A stretch of 64,000 nt of DNA from Edaphobacillus lindanitolerans (GTDB taxonomy: Bacteria > Bacillota > Bacilli > Bacillales_A > Planococcaceae): NCBI RefSeq assembly GCF_900156305.1, contig NZ_FTPL01000001.1:1257446-1321445 (forward strand), given 5' to 3'. The position numbers and the translations under genes are program-made. Below the pieces are notes generated by a model. The model had not been told where the DNA came from, made no database searches, and saw only the letters and a list, made by a program, of their open reading frames with translations. Of the stretch, positions 49,626-58,893 are shown one piece after another; the first letter of the stretch is position 1, and each line of letters starts with the position of its first letter.

Positions 49626-50570
49626 TCACTCCTCCCTGAAATAGTTGTGTTCTTCCAAGAATTCTTTTGCCACAATGGACGGTTCCCGCTTGTTGACGTC
49701 CGCCTCATAGTTCAGCCGCGTCATCGTATCCGCATCAATCTTGCCGGCGAGCCGCTTCAGCAGCCCGTCGAGCTCCGGATGCTTTTTGATGACGTCTTTT
49801 CTCGTCACGGGTGACGTCTCATAAGGCGGGAAGAAGCTCTTGTCGTCTTGCAGCGTCTTGAGATTGAATGCCTTCAGGCGGCCGTCCGTGCTGTAGGCGA
49901 GGACGACATCCATTTTTCCGCTCTTGACCGCCTGGTAGACGAGCCCGATGGACATCGGGAGCGCCTCCCCGAATTCGAATCCGTACGTTTCGACGAAGCC
50001 CGGATATCCGTCCCCCTGGCGGTTGAGCCAGTTGTTGTCGACGCCGAGCGTCAGCTCGTCCGCGACCTTGCCGAGATCGGAAACCGTCTCTAGCCCTTTT
50101 TCCTTTGCCAGGTCGTCGGTGACGGTGAACGCGTACGTGTTCTGGAATCCGTACGAATCGTACCAGATCTGGTCGAAGCGTTCATCGAATTCCTTCTGCA
50201 CGAACGCCATCGCCTCATCCGGATCCTTCATCGGCTCGGTATCGAGGATCGATGCCATGTCCGTGCCGGTATAGCGGGCGGCCGTAATGTCGACCTGGCC
50301 GCTCGTGAGGGCCTGGTGCTGGATGATGGACGTACCGAGGTTCTCGATCATTTCGACTTTCAGGTCGGTCTCATGCTCGATGAGATGACGGAGCATATGG
50401 CCGAGCACCTGTGTTTCCGTGTGGGTCAGCGTGGAGATCTTGATCGTGTCGTCCGATCCCCCGCCGAGTCCCGGAAGCGAGCAGCCCGGAAGAAGCAGAA
50501 CCGAGGCGATCATGAGGAATAATAGAGGGCGCAGCAGGCGATTGCGGGTTTGTCTGGAATGGTTCATCAT
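49626..50570 (-). CDS. opuCC: Osmoprotectant-binding lipoprotein OpuCC
   Basis: A 314-residue OpuAC-type binding lipoprotein: lipobox LLPGC, then a fold containing [25 protein letters not shown] and the ligand-cage region [15 protein letters not shown]. Start ATG at 50570 (MMNHS) overlaps the opuCB stop by four bases, behind GGGAGG. Delivers substrate to the CB/CD permeases. Confidence 0.9.
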   Translation of the reverse strand: MMNHSRQTRNRLLRPLLFLMIASVLLLPGCSLPGLGGGSDDTIKISTLTHTETQVLGHMLRHLIEHETDLKVEMIENLGTSIIQHQALTSGQVDITAARYTGTDMASILDTEPMKDPDEAMAFVQKEFDERFDQIWYDSYGFQNTYAFTVTDDLAKEKGLETVSDLGKVADELTLGVDNNWLNRQGDGYPGFVETYGFEFGEALPMSIGLVYQAVKSGKMDVVLAYSTDGRLKAFNLKTLQDDKSFFPPYETSPVTRKDVIKKHPELDGLLKRLAGKIDADTMTRLNYEADVNKREPSIVAKEFLEEHNYFREE

Positions 50571-51220
50571 GCGGCACCTCCCTGACCCCGGATCCCCTTC
50601 GGAGTGGCGTGATATTCCACGCGTCCGAGCACCCAGTCGAGCAGGATGGCGAGAAGCGTGACCGGCAGTGCACCGCCGATCACCAAATCCGTCCGGAAGA
50701 GGTTGAGCCCGTCGAAGATGAAATCGCCGAGCCCGCCGCCGCCGATGAAGGAAGCGAGGGTGGCCCAGCCGATCAGGTAGACGGCCGACATCCGGATCCC
50801 CGCCATGATGACCGGCACGGCCAGCGGAAGTTCGACGCGGACCGTCCGCTGGAACGAAGTCATGCCCATTCCCCTCGCCGCCTCGAGCAGGTTCCGGTTC
50901 ACATTTTTCACGCCGATATATGTATTCCTCAGGATGGGCAGCATTGAATACAGGAACAGGGCGGCGATCGCCGGAACTTTCCCGATGCCGAGCAGCGGGA
51001 TGAAGAACGCCAGAATCGCCAAACTCGGGAACGTCTGGACAATCGAGACGATGCTCATGATGAAGCCCGCAACCTTCGGTATCCGGACGAGCAGGATGCC
51101 GAGCGGCACGGCCACGAGCACGCCGAGCAACAGGGCTGCAAATGATATGTACAGGTGCTCCCACGTCTTTTCCAGCAGCAGGCCTCCGTACTCGGAGAAA
51201 AATGACCGGATGGCATCCAT
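50567..51220 (-). CDS. opuCB: Osmoprotectant ABC transporter permease OpuCB
   Basis: A 217-residue permease ([23 protein letters not shown] ... [13 protein letters not shown]) typical of OpuCB/OpuBB. Overlaps opuCA by one base and opuCC by four, so translation is coupled. Confidence 0.9.
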   Translation of the reverse strand: MDAIRSFFSEYGGLLLEKTWEHLYISFAALLLGVLVAVPLGILLVRIPKVAGFIMSIVSIVQTFPSLAILAFFIPLLGIGKVPAIAALFLYSMLPILRNTYIGVKNVNRNLLEAARGMGMTSFQRTVRVELPLAVPVIMAGIRMSAVYLIGWATLASFIGGGGLGDFIFDGLNLFRTDLVIGGALPVTLLAILLDWVLGRVEYHATPKGIRGQGGAA

Positions 51221-52407
51221 CAGGACCCCTCCCCGGTTTGAGGAGCGGCTGCCGCCTCATTGACAACTGCATCCTGTTCTTCGTCGTCTTCTTCTCCCCA
51301 GATGGAGTCATACAGGACATCCACCAGGTTCGTCCGGGTGATGATGCCGATCAGGCGCTTGCGCGCGTCGACGACCGGCACGTATTTCGATCCGCGGACG
51401 AGAATGTTTCGCGTCGCATCTCGGAGTAGCGTGTCGGCCCGCACCGTTTGGATATCCCGCTCCATGAGGTCGGCAACGGCCGCATCCAGATCCCGGTTGC
51501 GGTCGATTTGCTCGATCGTCACCTTGCCCCGGAGGATTCCGGCGTCATCCGTGACGAGCAGCGAGTCGACCCGGCGTCTGCGCATGGTCCGGACCGCCTC
51601 GGACAGCGTGGCCCCGAGGCCGATCGATACCGGATCCGGATTCATGATCTGGCCGACCGTCTGGAAGTGCTGCTGTGCTTCGGCCAGCCGGTCCTTCCCG
51701 ATGAAGTCACGCACGAAGTCGTCCGCAGGGTTCCGGAGGATTTCGTCCGGCGAGCCGACCTGTACGATTTGTCCGGCCCTCATGATGACGATCCGGTCAG
51801 CAAGCTTGATCGCTTCATCCATGTCGTGCGTGACAAAGATGATGGTCTTGCCGAGCGACTGCTGGAGGTTTTTGAACTCCGCCTGGAGGGAATCGCGCGT
51901 GATCGGGTCAAGCGCCCCGAACGGCTCGTCCATCAGGATAAGGGGCGGATTTGAAGCAAGTGCCCGCAGCACGCCGATCCGCTGTTGCTGACCGCCGCTG
52001 AGCTCGTGCGGAAATCTGTCGAGAAACTCTTTCGGCATGTTGACGAGTTCGAGCAGTTCCTCCGCCCGCTTGTTTCGCTCTTCCGCCGGCACGCCTTTCA
52101 GCCTCGGCACGAGGGCAATGTTGTCCCGGATCGTCATGTGCGGGAACAGGCCGATCTGCTGGATGACGTAGCCGATCGACCGCCTCAGCTCCACCACATT
52201 TTGTTCAAGGATGTTCTTTCCGTTCAATAAAATCTTGCCGTCCGTCGGTTTGACGAGCCGGTTGATCATCTTCATCGTCGTCGTCTTGCCGCATCCGCTC
52301 GGTCCGATGAAACAGATGAATTCTCCTTCTCCGATTTCCAGATCCAGATGATCGACGGCGCGCTTACCGCCCGGATAGACTTTTGAAACGTTTTCAAAAA
52401 CAAGCAT
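51220..52407 (-). CDS. opuCA: Osmoprotectant ABC transporter ATPase OpuCA with CBS domains
   Basis: A 395-residue ATPase: Walker A GPSGCGKT (35-42), [10 protein letters not shown] signature, [12 protein letters not shown]alker B, then two CBS domains (about 245-375) that sense ionic strength or c-di-AMP in this family, and an acidic tail. First gene of the opuC operon. A terminator-like hairpin ends only 45 bases before its start. Confidence 0.93.
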   Translation of the reverse strand: MLVFENVSKVYPGGKRAVDHLDLEIGEGEFICFIGPSGCGKTTTMKMINRLVKPTDGKILLNGKNILEQNVVELRRSIGYVIQQIGLFPHMTIRDNIALVPRLKGVPAEERNKRAEELLELVNMPKEFLDRFPHELSGGQQQRIGVLRALASNPPLILMDEPFGALDPITRDSLQAEFKNLQQSLGKTIIFVTHDMDEAIKLADRIVIMRAGQIVQVGSPDEILRNPADDFVRDFIGKDRLAEAQQHFQTVGQIMNPDPVSIGLGATLSEAVRTMRRRRVDSLLVTDDAGILRGKVTIEQIDRNRDLDAAVADLMERDIQTVRADTLLRDATRNILVRGSKYVPVVDARKRLIGIITRTNLVDVLYDSIWGEEDDEEQDAVVNEAAAAPQTGEGS

Positions 52408-52452
52408 GTAATTTCCCCGCCTTCTCTCATGTCTCTTTTAATCCGCGTATCC

Positions 52453-52479
52453 AAAAAGGGTTCACCTTAAGCGAACCCT
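52453..52479 (-). terminator. Terminator or attenuator ahead of opuCA
   Basis: Minus strand AGGGTTC-GCTTAAGGT-GAACCCT followed by TTTTT. It ends the upstream hypothetical gene, yet only about 45 bases remain before opuCA, leaving little room for a full promoter; opuC may depend on read-through or on a promoter overlapping this hairpin. Confidence 0.7.
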
Positions 52480-52526
52480 CGTTACAATGATAACATACTT
52501 TTTTATCAGTATTTTTTGGCACATGC

Positions 52527-52934
52527 TCACCTTCCTTCCTCACCGAATCCGAGAATCGGCACCCGGTCTTCTGCAATATGGACGTTCTCACACGGGATTT
52601 CCATAATGAATTCGTGTCGCCCATACGGTTTGAGGGGCAGTTTTTTCTGGACGAACGGATCATTCGTGATGAGGACGGCCTTTCCCTCCGGTGTCAAGCC
52701 TTCAAGGAAGAACCGGTGGCTTTCATAAATTGCATATGGAACAATCTCATATGCGTTTTCCAATTCCTTCAGGGACACCTCCCGGATGTACTTTCCGGAT
52801 TTCCCTCCCTGTGGCCGGAACCCATTTTTTTGTGCATCGGGGTCTTCCGTGGCCAGATAATACATCCGCTGGTAGGACGCCAGTTCATATTCCCTTCCTT
52901 CCCACTTTGCAAACCTTCCCTTTTTTAGTTTCAT
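52527..52934 (-). CDS. Hypothetical protein
   Basis: A 135-residue protein I do not recognise. It has an N-terminal AKWEGREYELASYQRMYYLATEDP and a C-terminal PYGRHEFIMEIPCENVHIAED that look like a compact beta-rich domain; no membrane helix or signal. ATG 52934 has GGAGAAGG six bases upstream. Same strand as opuC but separated by a terminator. Confidence 0.65.
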   Translation of the reverse strand: MKLKKGRFAKWEGREYELASYQRMYYLATEDPDAQKNGFRPQGGKSGKYIREVSLKELENAYEIVPYAIYESHRFFLEGLTPEGKAVLITNDPFVQKKLPLKPYGRHEFIMEIPCENVHIAEDRVPILGFGEEGR

Positions 52935-53050
52935 CACCTTCTCCACCCTTTCGTTTTTAATTCTATTATATAGCTTTCAGAAAATTCTATCTACTGTTTT
53001 TCGTAACATTTTTCGTATTTTTCATAGGTCTTCAGACCCTTTTTTCAAAT

Positions 53051-53083
53051 AAAAGACCGGGGGAAGATTCACTTCCCCCGGTC
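53051..53083 (-). terminator. Rho-independent terminator
   Basis: Minus strand GACCGGGGGAAG-TGAAT-CTTCCCCCGGTC followed by TTTTATTTG. Ends the ysnF-like/csbD-like transcript. Confidence 0.85.
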
Positions 53084-53110
53084 AATGGTTCAAGTTGGCT
53101 CCCAGTGGAG

Positions 53111-53302
53111 TTACTTGTCGGACGTGTGGTCCTTGAAATCGCCTACCCGCTCTTGGACTTCCCCTTTGGCCTTGTCAAATTTCCCTTCTGCCTGCTTGGA
53201 AGTATCGCCTGTGGCGTTGCCCCACTGGTCCTTTGCTTCACCCTTGACTTTGTTTACTGCGCTTTTCATCTTGTCGGACATTCCGTTATCATGTGCACTC
53301 AT
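53111..53302 (-). CDS. CsbD-family stress protein
   Basis: A 63-residue hydrophilic CsbD-like protein (MSDKMKSAVNKVKGEAKDQWGNATGD repeated pattern KFDKAKGEVQERVGDFKD). ATG 53302 follows GAGGAGGAA. CsbD is a sigma-B-controlled protein of unknown biochemical role. It lies 51 bp behind the YsnF-like gene and is probably co-transcribed with it from the sigma-B-type promoter at 54506-54530. Confidence 0.85.
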   Translation of the reverse strand: MSAHDNGMSDKMKSAVNKVKGEAKDQWGNATGDTSKQAEGKFDKAKGEVQERVGDFKDHTSDK

Positions 53303-53353
53303 TACGATTCCTCCTCTTTGGAAATGGGTCTGCGTCATTGCATAATCGATTGG

Positions 53354-54454
53354 TTACAGCCGGTCACGGTTGTCGAGGTCGCGGTTATTGAGATCCCGAT
53401 TGCGGAGTTCCAGGTCTTCCGTGTCATCGAAATCGGCGGCAGCATCATGCAGGTGGTCCGCTTCCCCTCCTGCACGGCCGAGCCGGCTGTCATAGCCCGC
53501 TTCATCATCTGTTCCGCTGATGTCCACTTCTTCGCGTCTGACCGTTTCGCTGACCGTTTCTGTGTCCTGAACCTCTTCTTTCTTAACCACGATCTCTTCG
53601 CTGACAACCGGACGCTTCGTCACTTCCACACGTTCCTCGGTGACCGGAATATGGATGCTTTCGCCGTCATCAAATACTTCACCGTCCGCCATTTCGTCAT
53701 TGACCGGACGTCGCTCGATCGTCACTTCTTCACGGCTGACCGGAACTTCGACCGTCTGCTCATCCGTGACGACGTGCTTATCGATGTCCACTTCACCGGA
53801 TTGGACGCGTTCTTTATCAACGTTCAGCTTCTCTTCGTGCAGCCGGAGGCGCTGTTCGTCCGACAGGTTGTCGTGATTGTGGAGGAGATCGCTGTTCAGA
53901 TTGTCGTTCCGGTCCGTTCCGGTCATATAATTGTTGTCCCGGAATGTCGCCGCGTCGCTTTCTTTATACTGACCGGTGCCGACCGATTCGCCGCGCCCTT
54001 CGCCGAGCGGAGGTGCGTCAACGGTCATCCCGTCCTGGTTCACTGCCGCAGAATCATAGTGATCGACATCTCCGGCAACCCTGTCCGTTCCGACGGCGGT
54101 GTTGTCCATGAAGCTCTTGCCGTAATCACGGTCTGCAAACAGCAGGATGCCGCCGTTTCTCGCATCATCATAATATCTGGCCGCTTCCTCATCCGTGAAG
54201 CCCATATCTGTGAATGCTTTGTTTACCGGCTCTTCACCGCCGAGGAAGTTCATGAACTTGTCGAGCCAGCCCTGATTTTCATGGACTCCCTGCAGTTCCA
54301 CATCCGTGCGGCCCCTGAGCATGGATACCTTGTCCGCATTGTTTGTCACAACATAAAGGTCATCTTCTTTATAGCCCTGGGCCTTCAGTTCGTCGATCCG
54401 GCTGAGAACTTCTGCTTCTGTGCTGAATGTGCCGATGTACTTTTTGTTGTCCAT
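53354..54454 (-). CDS. General stress protein: YflT (17M-like) domain plus YsnF/AvaK domain
   Basis: A 366-residue protein. Residues 1-110 match the YflT/general stress protein 17M domain (YIGTFSTEAEVLSRIDELKAQGYKEDDLYVV). A charged linker follows, then a DUF2382 (YsnF/AvaK) domain with repeated beta-hairpin motifs (HEEKLNVDKERVQSGEVDIDKHVV, EVPVSREEVTIERRPV), and an Asp/Arg-rich tail. ATG 54454 follows GGAGGGAC. Induction by sigma-B is suggested by a GTTTCA-N13-GGGTAC promoter upstream. Confidence 0.88.
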   Translation of the reverse strand: MDNKKYIGTFSTEAEVLSRIDELKAQGYKEDDLYVVTNNADKVSMLRGRTDVELQGVHENQGWLDKFMNFLGGEEPVNKAFTDMGFTDEEAARYYDDARNGGILLFADRDYGKSFMDNTAVGTDRVAGDVDHYDSAAVNQDGMTVDAPPLGEGRGESVGTGQYKESDAATFRDNNYMTGTDRNDNLNSDLLHNHDNLSDEQRLRLHEEKLNVDKERVQSGEVDIDKHVVTDEQTVEVPVSREEVTIERRPVNDEMADGEVFDDGESIHIPVTEERVEVTKRPVVSEEIVVKKEEVQDTETVSETVRREEVDISGTDDEAGYDSRLGRAGGEADHLHDAAADFDDTEDLELRNRDLNNRDLDNRDRL

Positions 54455-54505
54455 TTTTGTCCCTCCAATTTTGTTTTCGTGAGTGCGATGCAACTACTTT
54501 TTTAT

Positions 54506-54530
54506 GTACCCGGATTGCGTTCAATGAAAC
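54506..54530 (-). promoter_or_regulatory. Sigma-B-type promoter
   Basis: Minus strand GTTTCA, 13 bases, GGGTAC, 51 bases before the ATG of the stress gene. Good fit to GTTTAA-N12-15-GGGWAW. Confidence 0.65.
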
Positions 54531-54576
54531 TATTACAAATATTACATAGAGCGATTTAAACCAGCCTTGACCAGGG

Positions 54577-54602
54577 GTTTGAACTCCCTCCGACACGGCA
54601 AT
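54577..54602 (+). promoter_or_regulatory. Sigma-B-type promoter, divergent
   Basis: Plus strand GTTTGA, 14 bases, GGCAAT, upstream of the 54680 gene. Weaker match than the opposite one but in a mirrored position. Confidence 0.45.
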
Positions 54603-54679
54603 ATTAAAGGTAGAAACTTGCGGAAAGCGCCCTTGGGAGACGCCTTTCCCTGCCAAACAAAGAAAAGAGGTGCCATAAA

Positions 54680-54979
54680 ATGGTTGAACGAGATAAGAAG
54701 AAAGTGGAAGAGCAGTGGGGCATGGACAACGAGTTGAATGTAAACCCCGATAAAAAGGACGATCCGGAAAACATGAAAGGACAAAAAGGAGAGAGCATCT
54801 ATGACATGCATGAAGACATGCAGACGGTGGATGCCATCCCGATTGAGGACCGGAAACAGGAACAGCTTGAAGAGGAGCGTCCGCGCATGACAAAGCATGA
54901 CTCCTCTACCGAGCAGAAGTTTCCCGCTGCCGAGTACATGAACAACCAGGAAGAGATGGACAACGAGGAAGAGAAATAA
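54680..54979 (+). CDS. Small acidic hydrophilic protein
   Basis: A 99-residue protein, almost entirely charged and polar (Asp/Glu/Lys/Met-rich), no membrane segment or known domain, probably intrinsically disordered. AAGAGGTG precedes the start. Divergent from the stress gene pair with a sigma-B-like promoter, so likely another general-stress protein. Confidence 0.7.
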   Translation: MVERDKKKVEEQWGMDNELNVNPDKKDDPENMKGQKGESIYDMHEDMQTVDAIPIEDRKQEQLEEERPRMTKHDSSTEQKFPAAEYMNNQEEMDNEEEK

Positions 54980-55050
54980 ACGGAGAAATTGTTCGTCAGA
55001 CAACAAAAAACTGCAGACCTGGAGGGAAATCCTCTTTTTGTCTGCAGTCC

Positions 55051-55078
55051 GGGCAGCCTATGCTGCCCTCTTTTTTTT
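55051..55078 (+). terminator. Rho-independent terminator
   Basis: GGGCAGC-CTAT-GCTGCCC followed by CTTTTTTTT. A second, larger hairpin (CTGCAGAC/GTCTGCAG) lies just before it. Confidence 0.85.
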
Positions 55079-55108
55079 GCATTTATGACCTACAAACCGC
55101 GGGAACGA

Positions 55109-55279
55109 TCAAATCATTTTACTGATGCAATCTGTACAGAAAATCTCACTCTCTTTTTTAAGATATGCTTTGATTTCCACCATGATTATATGTTTTGGCG
55201 CTTTCATCTTTGCAAAAATCTCTTCACCGTCTCGGATTTCCCGGTTGCAATTAGAACAATATAACGTCCGCTTGAACAT
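55109..55279 (-). CDS. Small zinc-ribbon protein
   Basis: A 56-residue protein with two CxxC pairs (YCSNC at 7-11 and FCTDC near 48-52) holding one zinc, with a basic middle. Related small proteins in Bacillales are often mislabelled as Fe3+-hydroxamate transporter parts; there is no transport domain. ATG 55279 follows AAGGAGTG. Confidence 0.75.
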   Translation of the reverse strand: MFKRTLYCSNCNREIRDGEEIFAKMKAPKHIIMVEIKAYLKKESEIFCTDCISKMI

Positions 55280-55449
55280 ACAGGCACTCCTTTTTGGGGC
55301 TTTGGCTCTTGCCGGAATCATTTCTTCTGCCTATACCCGATCGGAATCACTGCGAACCTTGTCGGACAGACTCGTTATTTCCCGGGAAATGACGGGATCA
55401 TGCTAAGTCCCTGCCATAGAAAGCTGCTGTTGCACCGCCTGTGCCGTCT

Positions 55450-56235
55450 TCACACTTTCGCTCTGGAGGAGTTCCGTCCTGCCATCGCCGTGCCGATAAC
55501 AGCCAGCAGAACGATCAGAAGCACCGTCACGGCAAGCGCACCCCAAAATTCACCGGATTCAGGTCCCGCATTGAGGTAAAGCAGGCTGTATTCCGGCAGC
55601 CTCCACGGTGTCCAGGTCCAGTATTCCCCGATCATGCCATCCACGATCTGTCCGATGAACAGCACCCCGAGCGCCGCACCCGCCGCTCCGCCTGTCGGAA
55701 GCACGGCACTGGCCGCCACCGCAAGCGTGATGACAAACAAGACCCACACGCCGTAGGACAGCAGGAACTTGATCAGTTCCCCCGCTCCGGGATAAACATC
55801 ATACAACTGGACGATGTAAGTCATCGACATGCCGTAACCAAGCCAGACCGAGACGATGCCGAGGATGGCCGCGGTGAACCACTTAGAGGAAAAATAGGAC
55901 GCATAGGAAATGGGCCGCACATAGAGCAGCGTGCCGGTTCCGCTTTTCCGCTCTCCCGACATCGTCGCCATGAACGCAAGGACCAGGACAAGTGTCCCGA
56001 TCATCTGATATTGCCCTGTCAGAGACATGATGACATCGGTGCCGGTCATGTCTGGCAGTTGGAACTCCGCCCCTTCCGGCAAGTTTCCGACGCTGTCCAG
56101 AATTTGGGGCATGAAGTGATAAGTCAGCGGTTCAAGCGCCCCGAAGAAGATGAAAACGAGCGGCACCCAAATGATTTTGAATCCCCTCAGCTGCTCCTTC
56201 CACTCTTTCCTCGCGAAAATCCAAAACTGCCTCAT
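55450..56235 (-). CDS. yxlG: ABC-2-type permease (YxlG-like)
   Basis: A 261-residue permease with six helices, opening RQFWIFARKEWKEQLRGFKIIWVPLVFIFFG. Overlaps the ATPase gene by 4 bp. With the ATPase and the small YxlE-like protein it matches the yxlEFG cluster of Bacillus; substrate unknown. In B. subtilis these genes accompany the sigma-Y locus, which is not present here. Confidence 0.85.
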   Translation of the reverse strand: MRQFWIFARKEWKEQLRGFKIIWVPLVFIFFGALEPLTYHFMPQILDSVGNLPEGAEFQLPDMTGTDVIMSLTGQYQMIGTLVLVLAFMATMSGERKSGTGTLLYVRPISYASYFSSKWFTAAILGIVSVWLGYGMSMTYIVQLYDVYPGAGELIKFLLSYGVWVLFVITLAVAASAVLPTGGAAGAALGVLFIGQIVDGMIGEYWTWTPWRLPEYSLLYLNAGPESGEFWGALAVTVLLIVLLAVIGTAMAGRNSSRAKV

Positions 56236-57122
56236 GGTTGCCCCACCACTTTCAGGAAGATTTCTTCAAGCCGGACCGTGTCTTTCCCGATTGATCGGAT
56301 TCCCCCCGCGTGGCCGGCTGCAAACTGAAGAATGGCCTCCATGGAAGCCGCTTCCGCCGGAATACGGACGTCCGAATCCTCACGTTGCGCTGTCCATGGG
56401 CATCCTTCTGCAAACCGGAGGGCAGACCCCTCATCTGTGAAACGGATCCGGAAGCCGTTCCCGCCGTACTTCCGGCGGACATCTTCGAGTGCCCCGTGTT
56501 CGATCAGTTTTCCTTTACGGAGGAACAGCAGCTGGTCGGTCATCTCTTCCGCATCGTTCAAAATATGGGTCGAGTACAGGATGGTCGTCGTTTCCCCGAG
56601 TTCTTTGAGCATATCCATCACTTCCCGGCGTCCCGCGGGATCCAGCGCGGAAACCGGTTCATCCAAAAGCAAGAGCGAAGGGCCGTGAATAATGGCCTGC
56701 GCCAGTCCGAGGCGTTGTTTCATGCCTCCGGAAAATCCTCCGATCCGCTTTCGGACCGAGCTTGCGAGCCCGACGAATCCCAATGTCTTCTCGCATTCCG
56801 CCCGCAGATCCCGTTGCGGCATGCCGCTCAGCCCGGCGGCCATCTCCAAATATTCGATGGCCGTCATCCAAGGGAAAAAGCTCGGATACTGAGGGAGAAA
56901 GCCGATCGTCGCCCTCGGATCGCCGCCCGTCCCTTCGAAGCGGACCTTCCCCGAGGTAGGCCTGAGCAGGCCGGCAAGCATCGACATCGTCGTCGTTTTT
57001 CCTGAACCGTTCGGCCCGATGAGCGCAGTCGCCGTGTGTTCGGTGAGCGAGAAGGATATATCCTCCACTGCCGCCACCCCGTCAAACCGCTTTGTCAGAT
57101 TGCTGACTTCAAGCACGGTCAT
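56232..57122 (-). CDS. yxlF: ABC transporter ATP-binding protein (YxlF-like)
   Basis: A 296-residue ATPase: Walker A GPNGSGKT (36-43), FSGGMKQRLG signature, LLLLDEPVSALDP Walker B and a C-terminal extension of about 80 residues typical of ABC-2 drug/antibiotic exporters. Overlaps both neighbours, so the three genes are coupled. Confidence 0.9.
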   Translation of the reverse strand: MTVLEVSNLTKRFDGVAAVEDISFSLTEHTATALIGPNGSGKTTTMSMLAGLLRPTSGKVRFEGTGGDPRATIGFLPQYPSFFPWMTAIEYLEMAAGLSGMPQRDLRAECEKTLGFVGLASSVRKRIGGFSGGMKQRLGLAQAIIHGPSLLLLDEPVSALDPAGRREVMDMLKELGETTTILYSTHILNDAEEMTDQLLFLRKGKLIEHGALEDVRRKYGGNGFRIRFTDEGSALRFAEGCPWTAQREDSDVRIPAEAASMEAILQFAAGHAGGIRSIGKDTVRLEEIFLKVVGQP

Positions 57123-57328
57123 TCATTTCGCCTCCCGACGGTGAAATACAAAATGGGTCCGATTGTATTGATCAACAGGATGATGAATACCCAGAGAATG
57201 ACCGGGCCGTTCGTTGCCCTTCTTTTCGACAGGTCCACGAACGCCACGATTTTCAGGATGAGTTCGATGAGAAGAATCGGCCAGATCAGCCCCCAAGGCA
57301 CCTGTGCAAACATTTCTTCGATCTGCAT
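57119..57328 (-). CDS. yxlE: PLDc_N-domain membrane protein (YxlE-like)
   Basis: A 69-residue, two-helix protein with the phospholipase-D-nuclease N-terminal (PLDc_N) pattern LIELILKIVAFVDLSKRRATNGPVILWVFIILLINTIGPILYFTVGRR. First gene of the yxlEFG-like operon. YxlE acts as negative regulator of sigma-Y in B. subtilis; here its role is presumably with the transporter. Confidence 0.85.
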   Translation of the reverse strand: MQIEEMFAQVPWGLIWPILLIELILKIVAFVDLSKRRATNGPVILWVFIILLINTIGPILYFTVGRRNE

Positions 57329-57454
57329 GTTGTCCCTCCGTTTTCCTTTATGGTTCTTTTACGTTACGGGAAGACGTTTGGTTTCCTCTTTTTGCAGCAA
57401 CCGCCGATCCTGGCGTGACATGCTATACTATCCCTTGGAACGGAGGAGCATGAC

Positions 57455-58336
57455 ATGCCCAAATGGATTTATCTCGCAATGGTCGCATTTGCATCCGCCT
57501 GCTACGGAATCTTGTCGACCAATATCAAGCTTGCAATGAACGCCGGGTTCAGCGCTTCGGAGGCGGTGACCGCCCAGTACATGACCGGCTTTCTTCTTGC
57601 CATACTTTTATTTGCCGTGACCTGGAGAAAGAGACGCTCATTCACCGGATGGACGAGTCTGATCCCCGCCGGCATCTTCACCGGTTTGACCGGTATCATC
57701 TATGGACGCTCGCTCATCTACCTGCCCGCTTCTCTTGCCGTGGTCCTGCTGTTCCAGTTCACGTGGATCGGCATGCTGATCGACTGCATCGCCTCCAGAC
57801 GTCTCCCGAAGAAGGTGGAGCTGTATTCGCTGCTCCTGCTGTTCGTCGGAACCATCTTGGCTGCGGGACTGATCGGAACGGACCTGTCCGGAATACCATG
57901 GCAAGGGTGGGCATGGGGGCTCGGGGCGGCACTGTCGTTTGCGCTGTTTGTGTTTGCAAACCGCAAAGCGGTGCCCGGGATGGACACGACAACCCGTCTG
58001 CTCATCACTTCCCTCACGGCCATGCTGGTCGTTTGTGTTTTCCAGTCCCCTGAAATCCTTTGGAACGGCCAAATTTCTGAGGGTCTCTGGAAATATGGAC
58101 TCCTGCTCGGGACATTCGGCATCATCGTTCCGGTCACCCTTTTCTCCGTTGCCATCCCGAAGGTCGGGTCGGGCCTGGCATCGATTCTGAGTGCCACAGA
58201 GCTCCCGGTCGCCGTCACCGTCTCGGTCCTCCTTTTGCACGAGCCTTTCCATGCTCTGCAGCTGGCCGGGATCATCGTGGTCCTGACCGGGATGCTGCTC
58301 CCGGCCTGGGCGGAACATCGGAGAAGGCCTGCGTGA
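57455..58336 (+). CDS. EamA-family DMT transporter
   Basis: A 293-residue, ten-helix EamA protein with two repeats (ACYGILSTNIKLAMNAGFSASEAVTAQYMTG and the second half from about residue 150). Exports amino-acid-like metabolites in studied members; substrate unknown. GGAGGAG precedes the start. Divergent from yxlEFG. Confidence 0.88.
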   Translation: MPKWIYLAMVAFASACYGILSTNIKLAMNAGFSASEAVTAQYMTGFLLAILLFAVTWRKRRSFTGWTSLIPAGIFTGLTGIIYGRSLIYLPASLAVVLLFQFTWIGMLIDCIASRRLPKKVELYSLLLLFVGTILAAGLIGTDLSGIPWQGWAWGLGAALSFALFVFANRKAVPGMDTTTRLLITSLTAMLVVCVFQSPEILWNGQISEGLWKYGLLLGTFGIIVPVTLFSVAIPKVGSGLASILSATELPVAVTVSVLLLHEPFHALQLAGIIVVLTGMLLPAWAEHRRRPA

Positions 58337-58445
58337 TGGGCATTCACAAAAATGTCGGGATCGCCCAGAGACCGTCACATCTGTCAGGCTGATTGTGTGT
58401 TTTGATGTTAACAGGATGATTTGCAGATAAGGAGAGTGGAAACTG

Positions 58446-58844
58446 ATGAAAAAGTGGTCGTTGATTTTCCTTTCAATCGTTTTGGCCGGTGTACTCGCAG
58501 CCTGTGGAGACGGTGATTCGCCGAAGGATGCACAAAGCGGCACCACGGAAGGCGTCCATCCGCTGGAAGTTCAGCTCGAGCTCCCTGAAACGGCTGCCGC
58601 CGGTGAAGACGTTCTTGTCCGGGCGAAAGTGACGATGAACGATCAAGTGGTCGATGACGCGGATGAAGTGGAATTTGAGATTAAAGATGAAAAAGGAGAA
58701 AGTGAAATGATCGAAGCGGAGTTTGACGGTGAAGAGTCCTACTCCATCAACCACGCGTTCGAACCCGGCACCTACAAAGTGACCTCACATGTCACTGCAC
58801 GCCAGCAGCACACGATGCCGACAAAAGAGATCACCGTCGAATAA
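58446..58844 (+). CDS. YtkA-like (FixH-type) lipoprotein
   Basis: A 132-residue lipoprotein: lipobox LAAC (Cys 20), short linker, then an immunoglobulin-like YtkA domain (HPLEVQLELPETAAAGEDVLVRAKVTM ... EPGTYKVTSHVTARQQHTMPTKEI). A late HV...QQHTMP segment holds His/Met as in copper-handling relatives. Start has GGAGAG upstream. Single gene with terminator. Confidence 0.85.
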   Translation: MKKWSLIFLSIVLAGVLAACGDGDSPKDAQSGTTEGVHPLEVQLELPETAAAGEDVLVRAKVTMNDQVVDDADEVEFEIKDEKGESEMIEAEFDGEESYSINHAFEPGTYKVTSHVTARQQHTMPTKEITVE

Positions 58845-58849
58845 TGTGA

Positions 58850-58883
58850 AAAAGGATGCCCGCATTTACGGGCATCCTTTTTA
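58850..58883 (+). terminator. Bidirectional rho-independent terminator
   Basis: AAAAAGGATGCCCG, loop, CGGGCATCCTTTTTAAA. Between the YtkA-like gene and the convergent MMPL gene. Confidence 0.9.
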
Positions 58884-58893
58884 AATTTCCTTC

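Noticed and set aside
49626..51320. 564-residue version of OpuCC
   Set aside because: The first 250 residues are the wrong frame of opuCB; the true start at 50570 has a ribosome binding site and a lipoprotein signal.
53105..54559. 484-codon plus-strand frame opposite the YsnF-like gene
   Set aside because: Shadow frame; the minus strand has the YflT and YsnF domains, a ribosome binding site and a sigma-B-type promoter.
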